Assembly: GCF_002018875.1 (NCBI RefSeq)
Contig: NZ_MVOL01000012.1
Span: 1-64,000, forward strand
DNA: 64,000 nucleotides
Direction of reading: 5' to 3'
Source of the DNA: Pseudomonas sp. MF4836
GTDB lineage: Bacteria > Pseudomonadota > Gammaproteobacteria > Pseudomonadales > Pseudomonadaceae
Under the pieces are notes generated by a model that saw only the letters and a list, made by a program, of their open reading frames with translations, made no database searches and had not been told where the DNA came from. A program made the position numbers and the translations under genes. Of this stretch, positions 25,309 through 33,715 are shown in pieces. Positions within the stretch are counted from its first letter, which is position 1. Every line of letters begins with the position of its first letter.

Positions 25309-27669
25309 CTAGAACAGCCCCAACTGCCCGCCGATCAGGGTGCTGAAATCATCCTGCACAAAGGGCAGGATCGCATCCGCCACCGGCTGCAATTGCCGGG
25401 TCACGTAGTGGTCGTAATCGATGGCGGCCTGGCGATTTTCCAGGGGCTCGGGGCCGGCCAGGGTGATCACGTAGCTGATCGAACCACCGTTCTGGTACTG
25501 CCGTGGACGGCCGTGCAGGTCGTTGTATTCATCCGCCAGGCGTGCGGCCCGCACATGGGGCGGGACGTTGCGTTCGTAGTCGTCGAGCCGGCGACGCAGG
25601 CGCTTGCGATAGACCAGTTGCTGATCCAGCTCGCCGGCCAGGGTACGCCGCACATAGTCGCGCACATAATCCTGATACGGCTGGCGGTGGAAGATCCGCT
25701 GGTAGAGCTCCTTCTGGAACTCCTGGGCCAGGGGCGACCAGTCGGTGCGCACGGTTTCCAGGCCCTTGTACACCATCTCCTCGCGCCCGTCGGCGTGCAG
25801 CACCAGGCCGGCGTAGCGCTTCTTGCTGCCCTCCTCGGCCCCGCGGATGGTCGGCATCAGAAAGCGACTGAAGTGGGTTTCGAACTGCAACTCCAGGGCA
25901 CTTTCCAGCCCGTACTCGTCACGCAGGTGATCGCGCCACCACTGGTTGACCTGCTGCACCAGGCCGCGGCCGATGCGCGTCGCGTCCTCCTCGGCATGGG
26001 CGTGACCGAGCCAGACAAAGGTCGAGTCGGTGTCACCGTAGATCACGGTGTGGCCCTGGGCTTCGATCAGTTCGCGGGTGCGGCGCATGATCTCGTGGCC
26101 GCGCAAGGTGATCGAAGACGCCAGGCGCGGATCGAAAAACCGGCAACCGCTGGAGCCAAGCACACCGTAGAAGGCGTTCATGATGATTTTCAGCGCCTGG
26201 GACAACGGCTGGTTGTGCTCGCGCTTGGCCTGCTCGCGGCCTTCGGAAACCCGGGTGACGATGGCCGGCAGGCAATGCCTTGAACGGGAGAACCGCGCGC
26301 CGCGAAAACCCGGCACCGACTCGTTGTCCCCGGGGTGGCGCAAGCCGTCCACCAGGCCCACCGGGTCGATCAGGAAACTGCGGATGATCGATGGGTACAG
26401 GCTCTTGTAGTCCAGCACCAGCACCGACTCATAAAGCCCCGGCCGCGAGTCCATGACAAAGCCGCCGGGGCTGGCCTCCGGCGGGCGCTCACCCAGGTTC
26501 GGCGCAACAAATCCCTGGCGGTGCATCAGCGGCATGTACAGGTGGGTAAAGGCGGCGACCGAGCCGCCATTGCGGTCGGCGGGCAAACCGGTGACGGTGG
26601 CGCGCTCCAGGAGAAAAGTCAGCAGCTCGGTCTTGGCGAAAATCCGCGTCACCAACTCGCAGTCCTTGAGGTTGTAGCGGGCCAGGGCCGGTTTGTCCTC
26701 GGCGAACATGCGGTTGATTTCATCCATGCGCTGGTAGGGCGTGGAAATCGCCTTGCCCTCACCCAGCAGAGTCTGGGCCACGTTCTCCAGGCTGAAGGAC
26801 GGAAAACTCCAGGTGGCCGAGCGCAGGGCCTCGATCCCATCGATGATCAAGCGCCCCGCCGCCGAAGCGAAGTAATGGGTGCGGGTGCCGTGCTCGCGCC
26901 ATTGCATCTCCTCGCCCCCACGCCCCAGGCGCAGCGGCACCGCCAGGCGCCGGGCATGTTCGTGCAGCACCCGCAGGTCGAACTGCACCAGGTTCCAGCC
27001 AATGATCGCGTCCGGGTCGTGCCGGGCCAGCCACTGGTTGAGCCGCTCGAGCAATTGCACGCGGTTGTCGCAAAACTCAAGGTCGAAGTCCACAGCGCTG
27101 TCGCTGTCCGTGGCACGCCCGAGCATGTACACCTGGCGCTGGCCACAGCCTTCGAGGGCGATGGAATACAGCTCGCCCTGCTCGCTGGTCTCGATGTCCA
27201 GGGACACCAGCTTCAGCGTCGGCCGGTATTGCGGGGCGGGTTTCATCTGCGCCTCGAGCAACAGGCCATTGGCGTCCGCCTGGCCGCCGAACCATACCGG
27301 CGCCGTAATGAAACGCTCCATCAGGTAGCGCTCCGGCGGACGGATATCGGCCTCGAACACATCGACACCGGCGCGCCGCAAGGTCTTGTCGAGACGAATC
27401 AACTGATTGTGCTGCGGGCAATACAGGCCGAGCACCGGACGGTGCTGGAAGTCGCACAGCTCCAGGGGGCGCAACTCGACATCGGGGTCATCGACCAGCA
27501 GGCGCTGGGCCTGCTCACGCTGCTGCGCGGCAATGAACGCCACGGAATTCTGCACGGGCAGGCGGATCTGTCGGGGACCGTTGTCGGTCGCCAACCAGAA
27601 TTCGACTTGCGTGCCTGCCGGCGTGTCACGCCAGTGCCGGGTCAGGACGAAGCCCTGCTGTAAATCCAC
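25309..27669 (-). CDS. polB: DNA polymerase II (family B)
   Basis: The 786-residue protein has the family B plan. The 3'-5' exonuclease motif LVSLDIETSEQGE lies at about residues 154-166. Polymerase motif A is LDYKSLYPSIIRSF, motif B is around LKIIMNAFYGVLGSSG, and motif C is YGDTDSTFVW. This is the bacterial repair and translesion polymerase that restarts replication after damage. The start is GTG with a GAGG site eight bases upstream. I found no clear LexA box in the preceding 90 bases, although polB is SOS-regulated in Escherichia coli. It is monocistronic. Confidence 0.95.
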   Translation of the reverse strand: MDLQQGFVLTRHWRDTPAGTQVEFWLATDNGPRQIRLPVQNSVAFIAAQQREQAQRLLVDDPDVELRPLELCDFQHRPVLGLYCPQHNQLIRLDKTLRRAGVDVFEADIRPPERYLMERFITAPVWFGGQADANGLLLEAQMKPAPQYRPTLKLVSLDIETSEQGELYSIALEGCGQRQVYMLGRATDSDSAVDFDLEFCDNRVQLLERLNQWLARHDPDAIIGWNLVQFDLRVLHEHARRLAVPLRLGRGGEEMQWREHGTRTHYFASAAGRLIIDGIEALRSATWSFPSFSLENVAQTLLGEGKAISTPYQRMDEINRMFAEDKPALARYNLKDCELVTRIFAKTELLTFLLERATVTGLPADRNGGSVAAFTHLYMPLMHRQGFVAPNLGERPPEASPGGFVMDSRPGLYESVLVLDYKSLYPSIIRSFLIDPVGLVDGLRHPGDNESVPGFRGARFSRSRHCLPAIVTRVSEGREQAKREHNQPLSQALKIIMNAFYGVLGSSGCRFFDPRLASSITLRGHEIMRRTRELIEAQGHTVIYGDTDSTFVWLGHAHAEEDATRIGRGLVQQVNQWWRDHLRDEYGLESALELQFETHFSRFLMPTIRGAEEGSKKRYAGLVLHADGREEMVYKGLETVRTDWSPLAQEFQKELYQRIFHRQPYQDYVRDYVRRTLAGELDQQLVYRKRLRRRLDDYERNVPPHVRAARLADEYNDLHGRPRQYQNGGSISYVITLAGPEPLENRQAAIDYDHYVTRQLQPVADAILPFVQDDFSTLIGGQLGLF

Positions 27670-27769
27670 CGCTGCAACCTCGAGAAGACGTTTTCAAGGG
27701 CGCGATTCTACCTGTCATCGCCTGCGATAGCCCGCGCCGGTGATGGCATTCCAGCTTTGTCGGACAATA

Positions 27770-27795
27770 TGTAGTGCTCTAAAATTTTCACTACA
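27770..27795. repeat. Inverted repeat with AAAATTTT core
   Basis: TGTAGTG (27770-27776) is the exact reverse complement of CACTACA (27789-27795), with CTCT-AAAATTTT between them. It could be an operator or a weak bidirectional terminator upstream of polB. Confidence 0.5.
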
Positions 27796-27835
27796 AAACC
27801 GTTGACGAGGGGAATTTGCCCTTGCATGATGCAGA

Positions 27836-27856
27836 CGTCTCCCCGATCGGGAGACG
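27836..27856. repeat. Perfect 8-bp stem hairpin
   Basis: CGTCTCCC and GGGAGACG flank a five-base loop, CGATC. There is no following T run, so it is not a standard terminator. Its role is unknown. Confidence 0.55.
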
Positions 27857-28239
27857 CGGCAAAGGTGTTATGAGCAAGCTCGTCTGACCGCCGAGCTGTG
27901 ACCCGGATGTGTACTGCCCACAAGGCAGATTGATGAAACTGACCTGGCATGAACGTCCAGTACAAGGACGAGACGCTAGCGAGAACTCTTCAAGATGCTT
28001 GTGGCCGATGGCGGAAATATCGGCAGCTTCATTCAGGTTTGCGCTGCTTCTCCTCGTTGTGACGCTATTGCGTAGCAGTTAATCAAGGCAACTACACGCA
28101 TCAGGCTCTGGGCCTTATCTGTATCCGACAGACACCCTCTGTCGCCCTGTTTCCGGTATCAGGGTTCAACTTACCGACGTAGCAACATGAATTAGCGACT
28201 CAACTAGATAGATCGATAAATGGTCAAGGGGCTTATAAA

Positions 28240-28569
28240 ATGAATCTGAACAACCAACCCACTATTGATGAACTGGCTCACCTCTTTGCTAAGCAGAAGG
28301 ACAGCCTGGACAGCCATATTCTGTGGATAGCCAAGTCAGGTCAGGTGCATATCGACTGCCTGTCGCCCCACACCCATGAACAAGAGTTCGACCAGCACCA
28401 ACAGGACCTGGCGGCCCGCCTGAAGATGTACCGTCGCGGCCAGGGTTATGTCGGCAAGAAAGCTGCAGCAGACAAAGACTTCATCGGGCAGGTACTTGAA
28501 ACCCTGAAGACTGAATGGCAATCGCTGCAGAACAAGTCGGAAGTTCGGGTTATCGATCGTTTCTGTTAA
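28240..28569 (+). CDS. Orphan hypothetical protein, 109 residues
   Basis: The protein begins MNLNNQPTIDELAHLFAKQK and is soluble and polar, with no signal peptide. It has a His-rich middle (LSPHTHEQEFDQHQQ) and a predicted helical C-terminal part ending VIDRFC. An AAGGGGC ribosome site precedes the ATG and a strong terminator follows the stop, so it is likely a real single-gene unit. Codon and base use is more AT-rich than the neighbours, which could reflect transfer. I do not recognise the family. Confidence 0.65.
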   Translation: MNLNNQPTIDELAHLFAKQKDSLDSHILWIAKSGQVHIDCLSPHTHEQEFDQHQQDLAARLKMYRRGQGYVGKKAAADKDFIGQVLETLKTEWQSLQNKSEVRVIDRFC

Positions 28570-28605
28570 GTACAACTATCGAGCCTTTCCAGGCTGATAT
28601 GACAA

Positions 28606-28637
28606 GGGGCCACTCGGCAAATGAGTGGCCCCTTTTT
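28606..28637 (+). terminator. Rho-independent terminator after the orphan gene
   Basis: GGGGCCACTC pairs perfectly with GAGTGGCCCC across the seven-base loop GGCAAAT and is followed by TTTTT. It is positioned 36 bases after the stop codon. Confidence 0.93.
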
Positions 28638-28852
28638 AATGGCTTGATTGTTTTTTAAGCACGTATCGAAGTTGCAGTCGTCCCCCCGCCATCAACAGCG
28701 TTATCCGCTGCCTCCACCGCCCAACACCACATAAACCCACCTCGGCTTTGCTGAAAAATTCCCGGGCTGTTCGCTCGGTGCCTGATGGACTTGGTCACGA
28801 CCTTGCCTGCCAACGCATAGGGCTCATTTCCCCACAGAATGGAAAGCTCGCC

Positions 28853-30091
28853 ATGCAACGTTTCTCCCTCAATACCCTGGCCCTCGCCCTGACCCTGGCC
28901 ACCGCGTGCGGCACCTTGAACGCCGCCCCGCTGTTGGACCCCAGCCCACAGCTCACGCCCTCCGCCCCCCATGCGAACCCGGCCAACAGCTGGCTGGAGA
29001 TCGACCAGGCCGCCTTCGAAGGCAACATCGCCAAACTCCAGCAGCGTCTAGCCGGCCGCAGCCAGCTGTGCGCGGTGATGAAAGCCGACGCCTATGGCAC
29101 CGGCATCGGGTTATTGATTCCCTCGGCGATCCGCATGGGGGTGTCCTGCATCGGTATCGCCAGCAACGAAGAAGCCAGGGTCGCGCGGGCCCAGGGTTTT
29201 ACCGGGCGCCTGATGCGCCTGCGCAGCGCCACCCTGGAAGAGATGGAAGGCGCCCTGAGCTACAACCTCGAAGAACTGGTGGGCAACCTGGAGGTGGCGC
29301 GGCAGATGAACGCCCTGGCCAATCGGCACGGGACAAAGCTGTCGGTGCACCTGGCCCTGAACTCGGCCGGCATGAGCCGCAACGGCCTGGAAATGAGCAC
29401 GGTCGAGGGTAAGCGCCAGGCCGTGGCCATGACCCGGCTGGACCGGCTCCAGGTGGTGGGGATCATGACCCACTTCCCGGTCGAGGAACGAGAGGACGTG
29501 CTGCATGGCCTGGCGCTGTTCAAGGAGCAGTCGGCCTGGTTGATCGAGCACGCCCAACTGGACCGCAGTCGCCTGACCCTGCATTGCGCCAATACCTTCA
29601 CCACCCTTGAAGTGCCCGAAGGCTGGCTCGACATGGTGCGCCCGGGCGCCGCGCTGTACGGCTACCCGGTGGGTGGCCACCAGGAGTTCCAGCGGGTCAT
29701 GCAGTTCAAGTCGCGGGTGGCGGCGGTCAACCCCTACCCGGCCGGCAGCACCATCAGCTACGACCGGACCTACACCCTGAGCAAGGACTCGCAGATCGCC
29801 AACATCCCGGTCGGTTATTCGGACGGCTACCGCCGAGGTTTTTCCAACAAGGCCTCGGTGCTGATCCATGGCCAACGCGCGCCGGTAATCGGCAAGGTCA
29901 CCATGAATACCCTGATGGTCGATGTCAGTGCCATCAAGGGCGTCCGGCCCGGGGACGAAGTGGTGCTGTATGGCAAGCAGGGTGATGAGGAAATCACCCA
30001 GGGCGAATTGGAGACCATCAACGGCGCCCTGCTGGCCGACCTGTACACGGTCTGGGGCAACTCCAACCCGAAAGTGCTGAAAGGACGCTAG
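28853..30091 (+). CDS. alr: Periplasmic broad-specificity amino-acid racemase (Alr-like fold)
   Basis: The 412-residue PLP enzyme has a signal peptide (LALALTLATACGTLNAAP). The alanine-racemase fold follows, with the PLP lysine K77 in CAVMKADAYG and the catalytic tyrosine Y303 in STISYDRTYTL. The stretch HLALNSAGMSRNGLEM (about residues 166-181) is characteristic of the broad-specificity racemase group rather than DadX/Alr housekeeping enzymes. In related Pseudomonas these enzymes make D-Lys, D-Arg and other non-canonical D-amino acids in the periplasm. The ATG giving MQRFSLNTLAL was chosen because it starts the signal peptide. A GC-rich hairpin follows the gene. Confidence 0.9.
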   Translation: MQRFSLNTLALALTLATACGTLNAAPLLDPSPQLTPSAPHANPANSWLEIDQAAFEGNIAKLQQRLAGRSQLCAVMKADAYGTGIGLLIPSAIRMGVSCIGIASNEEARVARAQGFTGRLMRLRSATLEEMEGALSYNLEELVGNLEVARQMNALANRHGTKLSVHLALNSAGMSRNGLEMSTVEGKRQAVAMTRLDRLQVVGIMTHFPVEEREDVLHGLALFKEQSAWLIEHAQLDRSRLTLHCANTFTTLEVPEGWLDMVRPGAALYGYPVGGHQEFQRVMQFKSRVAAVNPYPAGSTISYDRTYTLSKDSQIANIPVGYSDGYRRGFSNKASVLIHGQRAPVIGKVTMNTLMVDVSAIKGVRPGDEVVLYGKQGDEEITQGELETINGALLADLYTVWGNSNPKVLKGR

Positions 30092-30101
30092 GCAAAGTGC
30101 A

Positions 30102-30148
30102 CCCTCGCGCCCCCTGCACAGTACCTTGACCCGCAGGGGCTGCGAGGG
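30102..30148. repeat. Long GC-rich inverted repeat after the racemase gene
   Basis: The arms CCCTCGC-GC-CCCCTGC and GCAGGGG-C-TGCGAGGG pair over about 15 bases with one small bulge, around a 15-base loop. No T run follows. It lies between convergent genes and may be a REP-type mRNA end. Confidence 0.55.
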
Positions 30149-30163
30149 CGTGCTGGGGCACGA

Positions 30164-30742
30164 TCAGCCCACGGGCCGCGCTTGCAGCCATTGGCTGAAT
30201 AAGCGGGTCACGCGGGGCATGAACACATACACCACCAACAGCACGATGCTCAGGGTGATCAGCACATTGGCCTGGACATAACCACCCAGCCACGGCCACC
30301 CGGCGAACAGCGGTTTCCACAGCAGCGGCACAAGGAAGGTCAGCGGCAGGATCACCAGGAAGGTGACACAGGCCTGCTTCCAGCGCGGTGGCGGAGTCGG
30401 TGCACCGGATTCAGGCGGAGTGAACCAGAACTCGCGTTCGGCGTTGATCTCAGTCTGGTCGCCATCGGCCAGCAACGGCCGGGCCTGCTGCACCAGGTCG
30501 CGGCGATCGTCGGAATCCAGCCATTGCTGCAACTGCCCGGTGCTGGCAAAGCGCAGCACACTGGTGAACAGCGCCAGCCCGGCGTGGTGTCCGCGCACCA
30601 CATCAATGCCCAGGTGGCCCGGGTAGGTGCGGGCCTTGGCGATGATCTGGCGCAACCAGGTTTCGTACTCCTGGTCGCGGCCCTGCTTGATCCGGTGCCG
30701 CACCAGCAGCGTGACCACGCCATCGGCAAGTTCGATATCCAT
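30164..30742 (-). CDS. Antibiotic-biosynthesis-monooxygenase (ABM) domain membrane protein
   Basis: The 192-residue protein has an N-terminal ABM/dimeric ferredoxin-like domain: VVTLLVRHRIKQGRDQEYE, then FTSVLRFASTGQLQQWLDS. Two hydrophobic helices follow in the C-terminal third (ACVTFLVILPLTFLVPLLW and VLITLSIVLLVVYVFM). This ABM-plus-two-helices design is a recognised Pseudomonas arrangement of unknown function. The ATG giving MDIELADG was preferred. It is followed upstream, on the same strand, by a YcaC-like hydrolase 71 bases away. The ABM domain may hydroxylate a quinone-like substrate or merely bind it. Confidence 0.8.
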   Translation of the reverse strand: MDIELADGVVTLLVRHRIKQGRDQEYETWLRQIIAKARTYPGHLGIDVVRGHHAGLALFTSVLRFASTGQLQQWLDSDDRRDLVQQARPLLADGDQTEINAEREFWFTPPESGAPTPPPRWKQACVTFLVILPLTFLVPLLWKPLFAGWPWLGGYVQANVLITLSIVLLVVYVFMPRVTRLFSQWLQARPVG

Positions 30743-30813
30743 GAAAGGCTCCAGCGGTAGGTGACACTGCACACGCGTTCGGGCGCCACCCGGGCGCCCA
30801 TCGCGGCCTGGCC

Positions 30814-31458
30814 TTACTTGACCTGACGCTGCGGCGCGCCGTGGACCATGGTGTAGGCGTAGTCCACGCCCATGCCGTAGGCGCCGCTGTGTTCCAGCAC
30901 TAGGCCCATGACCGCGTCGTAGGTTTCTTTGTGCGCCCAGTCACGCTGGTATTCGAGCAACACTTGCTGCCAGGTCACCGGCACCGCGCCGGCCTGAATC
31001 ATGCGCTGCACCGACATGTCGTGGGCTTCCTTGGTGGTACCGCCGGAAGCGTCGGTGACGATGTACACCTCATAGCCTTCGGCCAGGGCTTCCAGGGCCG
31101 GGAAGTTCAGGCAGACCTCGGTCCACAGCGCGGCCATGATCAGTTTCTTGCGCCCGGTGGCTTTTACCGCCTCGACCAGCGCCTTGTCTTCCCAGGAGTT
31201 CATCGAGGTGCGCTCGATGGGCTGCTGGTCCGGGAACACCGCCAGCAGTTCCGGCCAGATGTAGCCGCTGAAGCTCTGGGTTTCCACCGAGGTCAGGATG
31301 GTCGGCACGTTGAAGATCTTCGCCGCCTTGGCCAGGGCCACGGTGTTGTTCTTCAGGGTCTGGCGATCGATCGATTGCACGCCGAAGGACATCTGCGGCT
31401 GGTGGTCGATCAGGATCAGGGTGGAGTTGGACGGGTTGAGCAATTCACGAATGGACAT
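30814..31458 (-). CDS. Isochorismatase-superfamily hydrolase, YcaC-like
   Basis: The 214-residue protein has the cysteine-hydrolase fold: catalytic Asp18 in LILIDHQPQM and nucleophile Cys116 in LWTEVCLNFP. Length and the C-terminal extension (SGAYGMGVDYAYTMVHG) match the YcaC group rather than nicotinamidase. Substrates of YcaC proteins are not firmly known. A LysR gene is divergent, with repeated motifs in the 162-base gap, so this hydrolase is its likely target. The ATG giving MSIRELLNPS is preceded by AAGGAACGCGCC. Confidence 0.87.
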   Translation of the reverse strand: MSIRELLNPSNSTLILIDHQPQMSFGVQSIDRQTLKNNTVALAKAAKIFNVPTILTSVETQSFSGYIWPELLAVFPDQQPIERTSMNSWEDKALVEAVKATGRKKLIMAALWTEVCLNFPALEALAEGYEVYIVTDASGGTTKEAHDMSVQRMIQAGAVPVTWQQVLLEYQRDWAHKETYDAVMGLVLEHSGAYGMGVDYAYTMVHGAPQRQVK

Positions 31459-31570
31459 GGCGCGTTCCTTTTGATGTCGGTGTGTTCGGTTCGATGAGTG
31501 AGCCGCGGCGTGCTTCGTGGAAGACTGTTTGCTGCCGGCTTGGTGGCTAATTTAGGCGCTCGACAAAAAA

Positions 31571-31620
31571 GGGACAATCCCACAAAATCGAGAATCATTA
31601 ATTCTAAATAAGGGACAATC
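31571..31620. promoter_or_regulatory. Repeated motif in the LysR / hydrolase intergenic region
   Basis: GGGACAATC occurs at 31571-31579 and again at 31612-31620, with the inverted repeat AGAATCATTAATTCT between them. LysR regulators bind such T-N11-A-type sites in divergent promoters. The second copy includes the ribosome-binding region of the LysR gene. The function is inferred. Confidence 0.45.
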
Positions 31621-32520
31621 ATGGACCGCATCGAATGCATGCGCGCCTTTGTCGTCACCGTCGGTGAAAACGGCTTTGCCGCTGCCGCCCGGGCGATGGA
31701 CGTGCCGCGCTCGAAAGTCAGCAAGCAGATCCAGGCGCTGGAAGACGCCATCGGCGTGCAGTTGTTGCAGCGCACCACTCGCAGCCTGCACCTGACTGAA
31801 GCCGGCGCCGAGTACTACGACGCGGCACGCGAAGTCCTGGCCTCGCTGGATGAAGCCGAGCAGCGTGCCCGCGACGGCATCGGCGAATTGCGCGGCGTGC
31901 TGCGGGTCAACGCGCCAATGTCCTTTGGCTTGCGCCGGCTCGGACGCCTGGTGCCGCTGTTCCATCAATTGCACCCGAACATCGAACTGCAACTGGTGCT
32001 CAGCGACCAACAGGTGGACCCGGTACGCGGCGGCTTCGATGTGACCATCCGCATCGCCAGCCTGCCGGACTCTTCGATGGTTGCCCGGCTGCTGGCGCCG
32101 GCGCCGAGGATCATGGTCGCCGCGCCGGCCTACCTGGCCCGCGCCGGCGTCCCCCAGGTGCCCCGCGACCTCAGCCAGCACCAGTGCCTGAACTATGGCT
32201 ACCTGCAAAGCGGAGTCAGCCTGCAACTGAGCAACGGCAAGGACACCCAGCGCGTGACCGTGACCGGCCCGCTGCACGCCAATAACTGCGACCTGCTGGC
32301 CCAGGCCGCCGAGGCCGGGATGGGCATTGCGCTGTTGCCCAACTTTATCGTCGAGGACGCTTTGGCCGCCGGACGCCTGGTGCCCGTGCTGTGCGAATGG
32401 CAGGCACCGCCGATCACCATCAACGCGGTCTACCCTTCGGCGCGCCGGGTGCCGCAAAAGACCCGGGCCTTTATTGATTTCCTGGTGGAGCAGCTCGCGG
32501 AAAAACAGCCGGCGCCCTGA
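31621..32520 (+). CDS. LysR-family transcriptional regulator
   Basis: The 299-residue protein has an N-terminal helix-turn-helix (FAAAARAMDVPRSKVSKQIQ and DAIGVQLLQRTTRSLHLTEA), then the LysR effector domain (about residues 90-295). It is of the CrgA/DsdC-like type that acts on short divergent targets. The divergent YcaC-like hydrolase gene and repeated sites between them indicate that it controls that gene and itself. The inducer is unknown. The ribosome site AAGGGA lies close to the ATG. Confidence 0.9.
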   Translation: MDRIECMRAFVVTVGENGFAAAARAMDVPRSKVSKQIQALEDAIGVQLLQRTTRSLHLTEAGAEYYDAAREVLASLDEAEQRARDGIGELRGVLRVNAPMSFGLRRLGRLVPLFHQLHPNIELQLVLSDQQVDPVRGGFDVTIRIASLPDSSMVARLLAPAPRIMVAAPAYLARAGVPQVPRDLSQHQCLNYGYLQSGVSLQLSNGKDTQRVTVTGPLHANNCDLLAQAAEAGMGIALLPNFIVEDALAAGRLVPVLCEWQAPPITINAVYPSARRVPQKTRAFIDFLVEQLAEKQPAP

Positions 32521-32597
32521 CCGGCGATGAAATTCCGATCGGCAGCGAACGGCCTCCTACACTGAACAAGTAGCCCTCGCGAAACAGGAGCGCCGTG

Positions 32598-33257
32598 ATG
32601 AAAATCTCCCCCAGGCTGGCTGTTTTCACTGTGCTCGGCACCCTGCTCTACCTGGGGTTGGCGATCATTGGCAGGGGCGGGTTTGCTGCATTCTTCGCCC
32701 ATCCGGCGTTGTGGGTGTTGGTGCTGGCCACCCTGGCGATGACCGGCGCGACGTTTTTCAGCGAGGGCAACCTCAGCTCCGGCGAACGCGAAGACACCGG
32801 CAACCGCTGGGTGCTGCCCGCCTTTGCCGTGATCGGCCTGCTGCAGGCGTTCGTTCCCGCCTACAGCGACCGGCTGCACCTGTGGACATTCAATAAGGGC
32901 GATGTGCGCTGGGTGGGCGTGGTGCTGTTCGTCGCCGGTGGCGTTCTGCGGCTGTGGCCGGTATTTGTGCTGGGCAAGCGTTTCAGCGGCCTGGTGGCGA
33001 TCCAGCCCGGGCACCAGTTGGTGACCACCGGCCTCTACGCCACCCTGCGCAACCCCAGTTACCTCGGGCTGCTGATCAACTCCATCGGCTGGGCCTTGGC
33101 GTTTCGCTCCAGCCTCGGCCTGCTGCTGACCGCGCTGATGCTGGTGCCCCTGGTAGCCCGTATCCATGCCGAAGAGGCACTGCTGCGCCAGACCTTCGGC
33201 AAGCGCTACAACGCTTATTGCGCCCACACCTGGCGCCTGATTCCGTGGATCTACTGA
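32598..33257 (+). CDS. Isoprenylcysteine carboxyl methyltransferase (ICMT)-like membrane protein
   Basis: The 219-residue integral membrane protein has about five helices. In its C-terminal half it shows the ICMT/phospholipid-methyltransferase pattern: GHQLVTTGLYATLRNPSYLG (about residues 135-154), then EEALLRQTFGKRYNAYCAHTWRLIP. These bind S-adenosylmethionine. The bacterial substrate is unknown and need not be a prenylated protein. The ATG at 32598 is seven bases from GGAG; a GTG one codon earlier is also possible. It follows the LysR gene on the same strand after 77 bases. Confidence 0.82.
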   Translation: MKISPRLAVFTVLGTLLYLGLAIIGRGGFAAFFAHPALWVLVLATLAMTGATFFSEGNLSSGEREDTGNRWVLPAFAVIGLLQAFVPAYSDRLHLWTFNKGDVRWVGVVLFVAGGVLRLWPVFVLGKRFSGLVAIQPGHQLVTTGLYATLRNPSYLGLLINSIGWALAFRSSLGLLLTALMLVPLVARIHAEEALLRQTFGKRYNAYCAHTWRLIPWIY

Positions 33258-33715
33258 ACGCACCCGGCGCACCGGCAAGCCGGATATTTCACCCCCTCCC
33301 CCTTGGCAGCACGGCCCGGCCCCGGTAAAACGGTGTGCCTGTGTTCAGCATTCCCCGACCTGAACCGACCACGAGACGCCTCGGCTGATGCAGCCCTGCC
33401 CCCTGCGAGACGCACCGCAAACCTTCGTGCAACTGGCCCAGCCCAGTGGTCGCAGCGTGGGCGTCGGGCTTGGCATCAAGAGTCGCCTGCTGGTCAACCT
33501 GCCCATGGCCCTGTGCCGTTCCCGCCTGCGTCATTCCTCGCGCCCTCCGGATCATCCGCAACACGCCTGATCGCCCTCCCGCGCCTCCTGTCTGGCAGCT
33601 CCCGTTACCCATTGGTCACGGTCGACGCCGATTGTCGCGGATAGCGCCTCAGGCCTGATTCGGCGGCCGGCTGCCCTGGGCACCGGTCGATTCCCTGTAT
33701 TGCCGAGGATCACCC
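33258..33715. other. Intergenic region without a convincing gene
   Basis: About 460 bases separate the ICMT-like gene and the oxidoreductase. Several frames are open here, but none has a clear ribosome site, a known motif or a consistent codon pattern. I see no terminator or REP. A GAGGATCACCC ribosome site at the right edge belongs to the next gene. Confidence 0.4.

Larger units (their letters stand above)
27670..28239. other. AT-richer intergenic region between polB and an orphan gene
   Basis: About 570 bases hold no convincing gene. There are two hairpins (listed separately) and short open stretches: one of 49 codons starting at 27933, and one of about 37 codons starting at 27949 in another frame. 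Base composition is lower in GC than the flanks. The stretch may be a decayed gene or the edge of a transferred segment. I see no integrase or tRNA. Confidence 0.4.

Noticed and set aside
27670..27760. LexA box upstream of polB
   Set aside because: I looked for CTGT-N8-ACAG-type sites and found only unpaired halves.
27708..27965. 85-codon minus-strand frame upstream of polB
   Set aside because: It spans both hairpins, has no ribosome site and no family resemblance.
33388..33570. Short open frames between the ICMT-like gene and the amine oxidase
   Set aside because: Several frames are open at once, none has a ribosome site or known motif.
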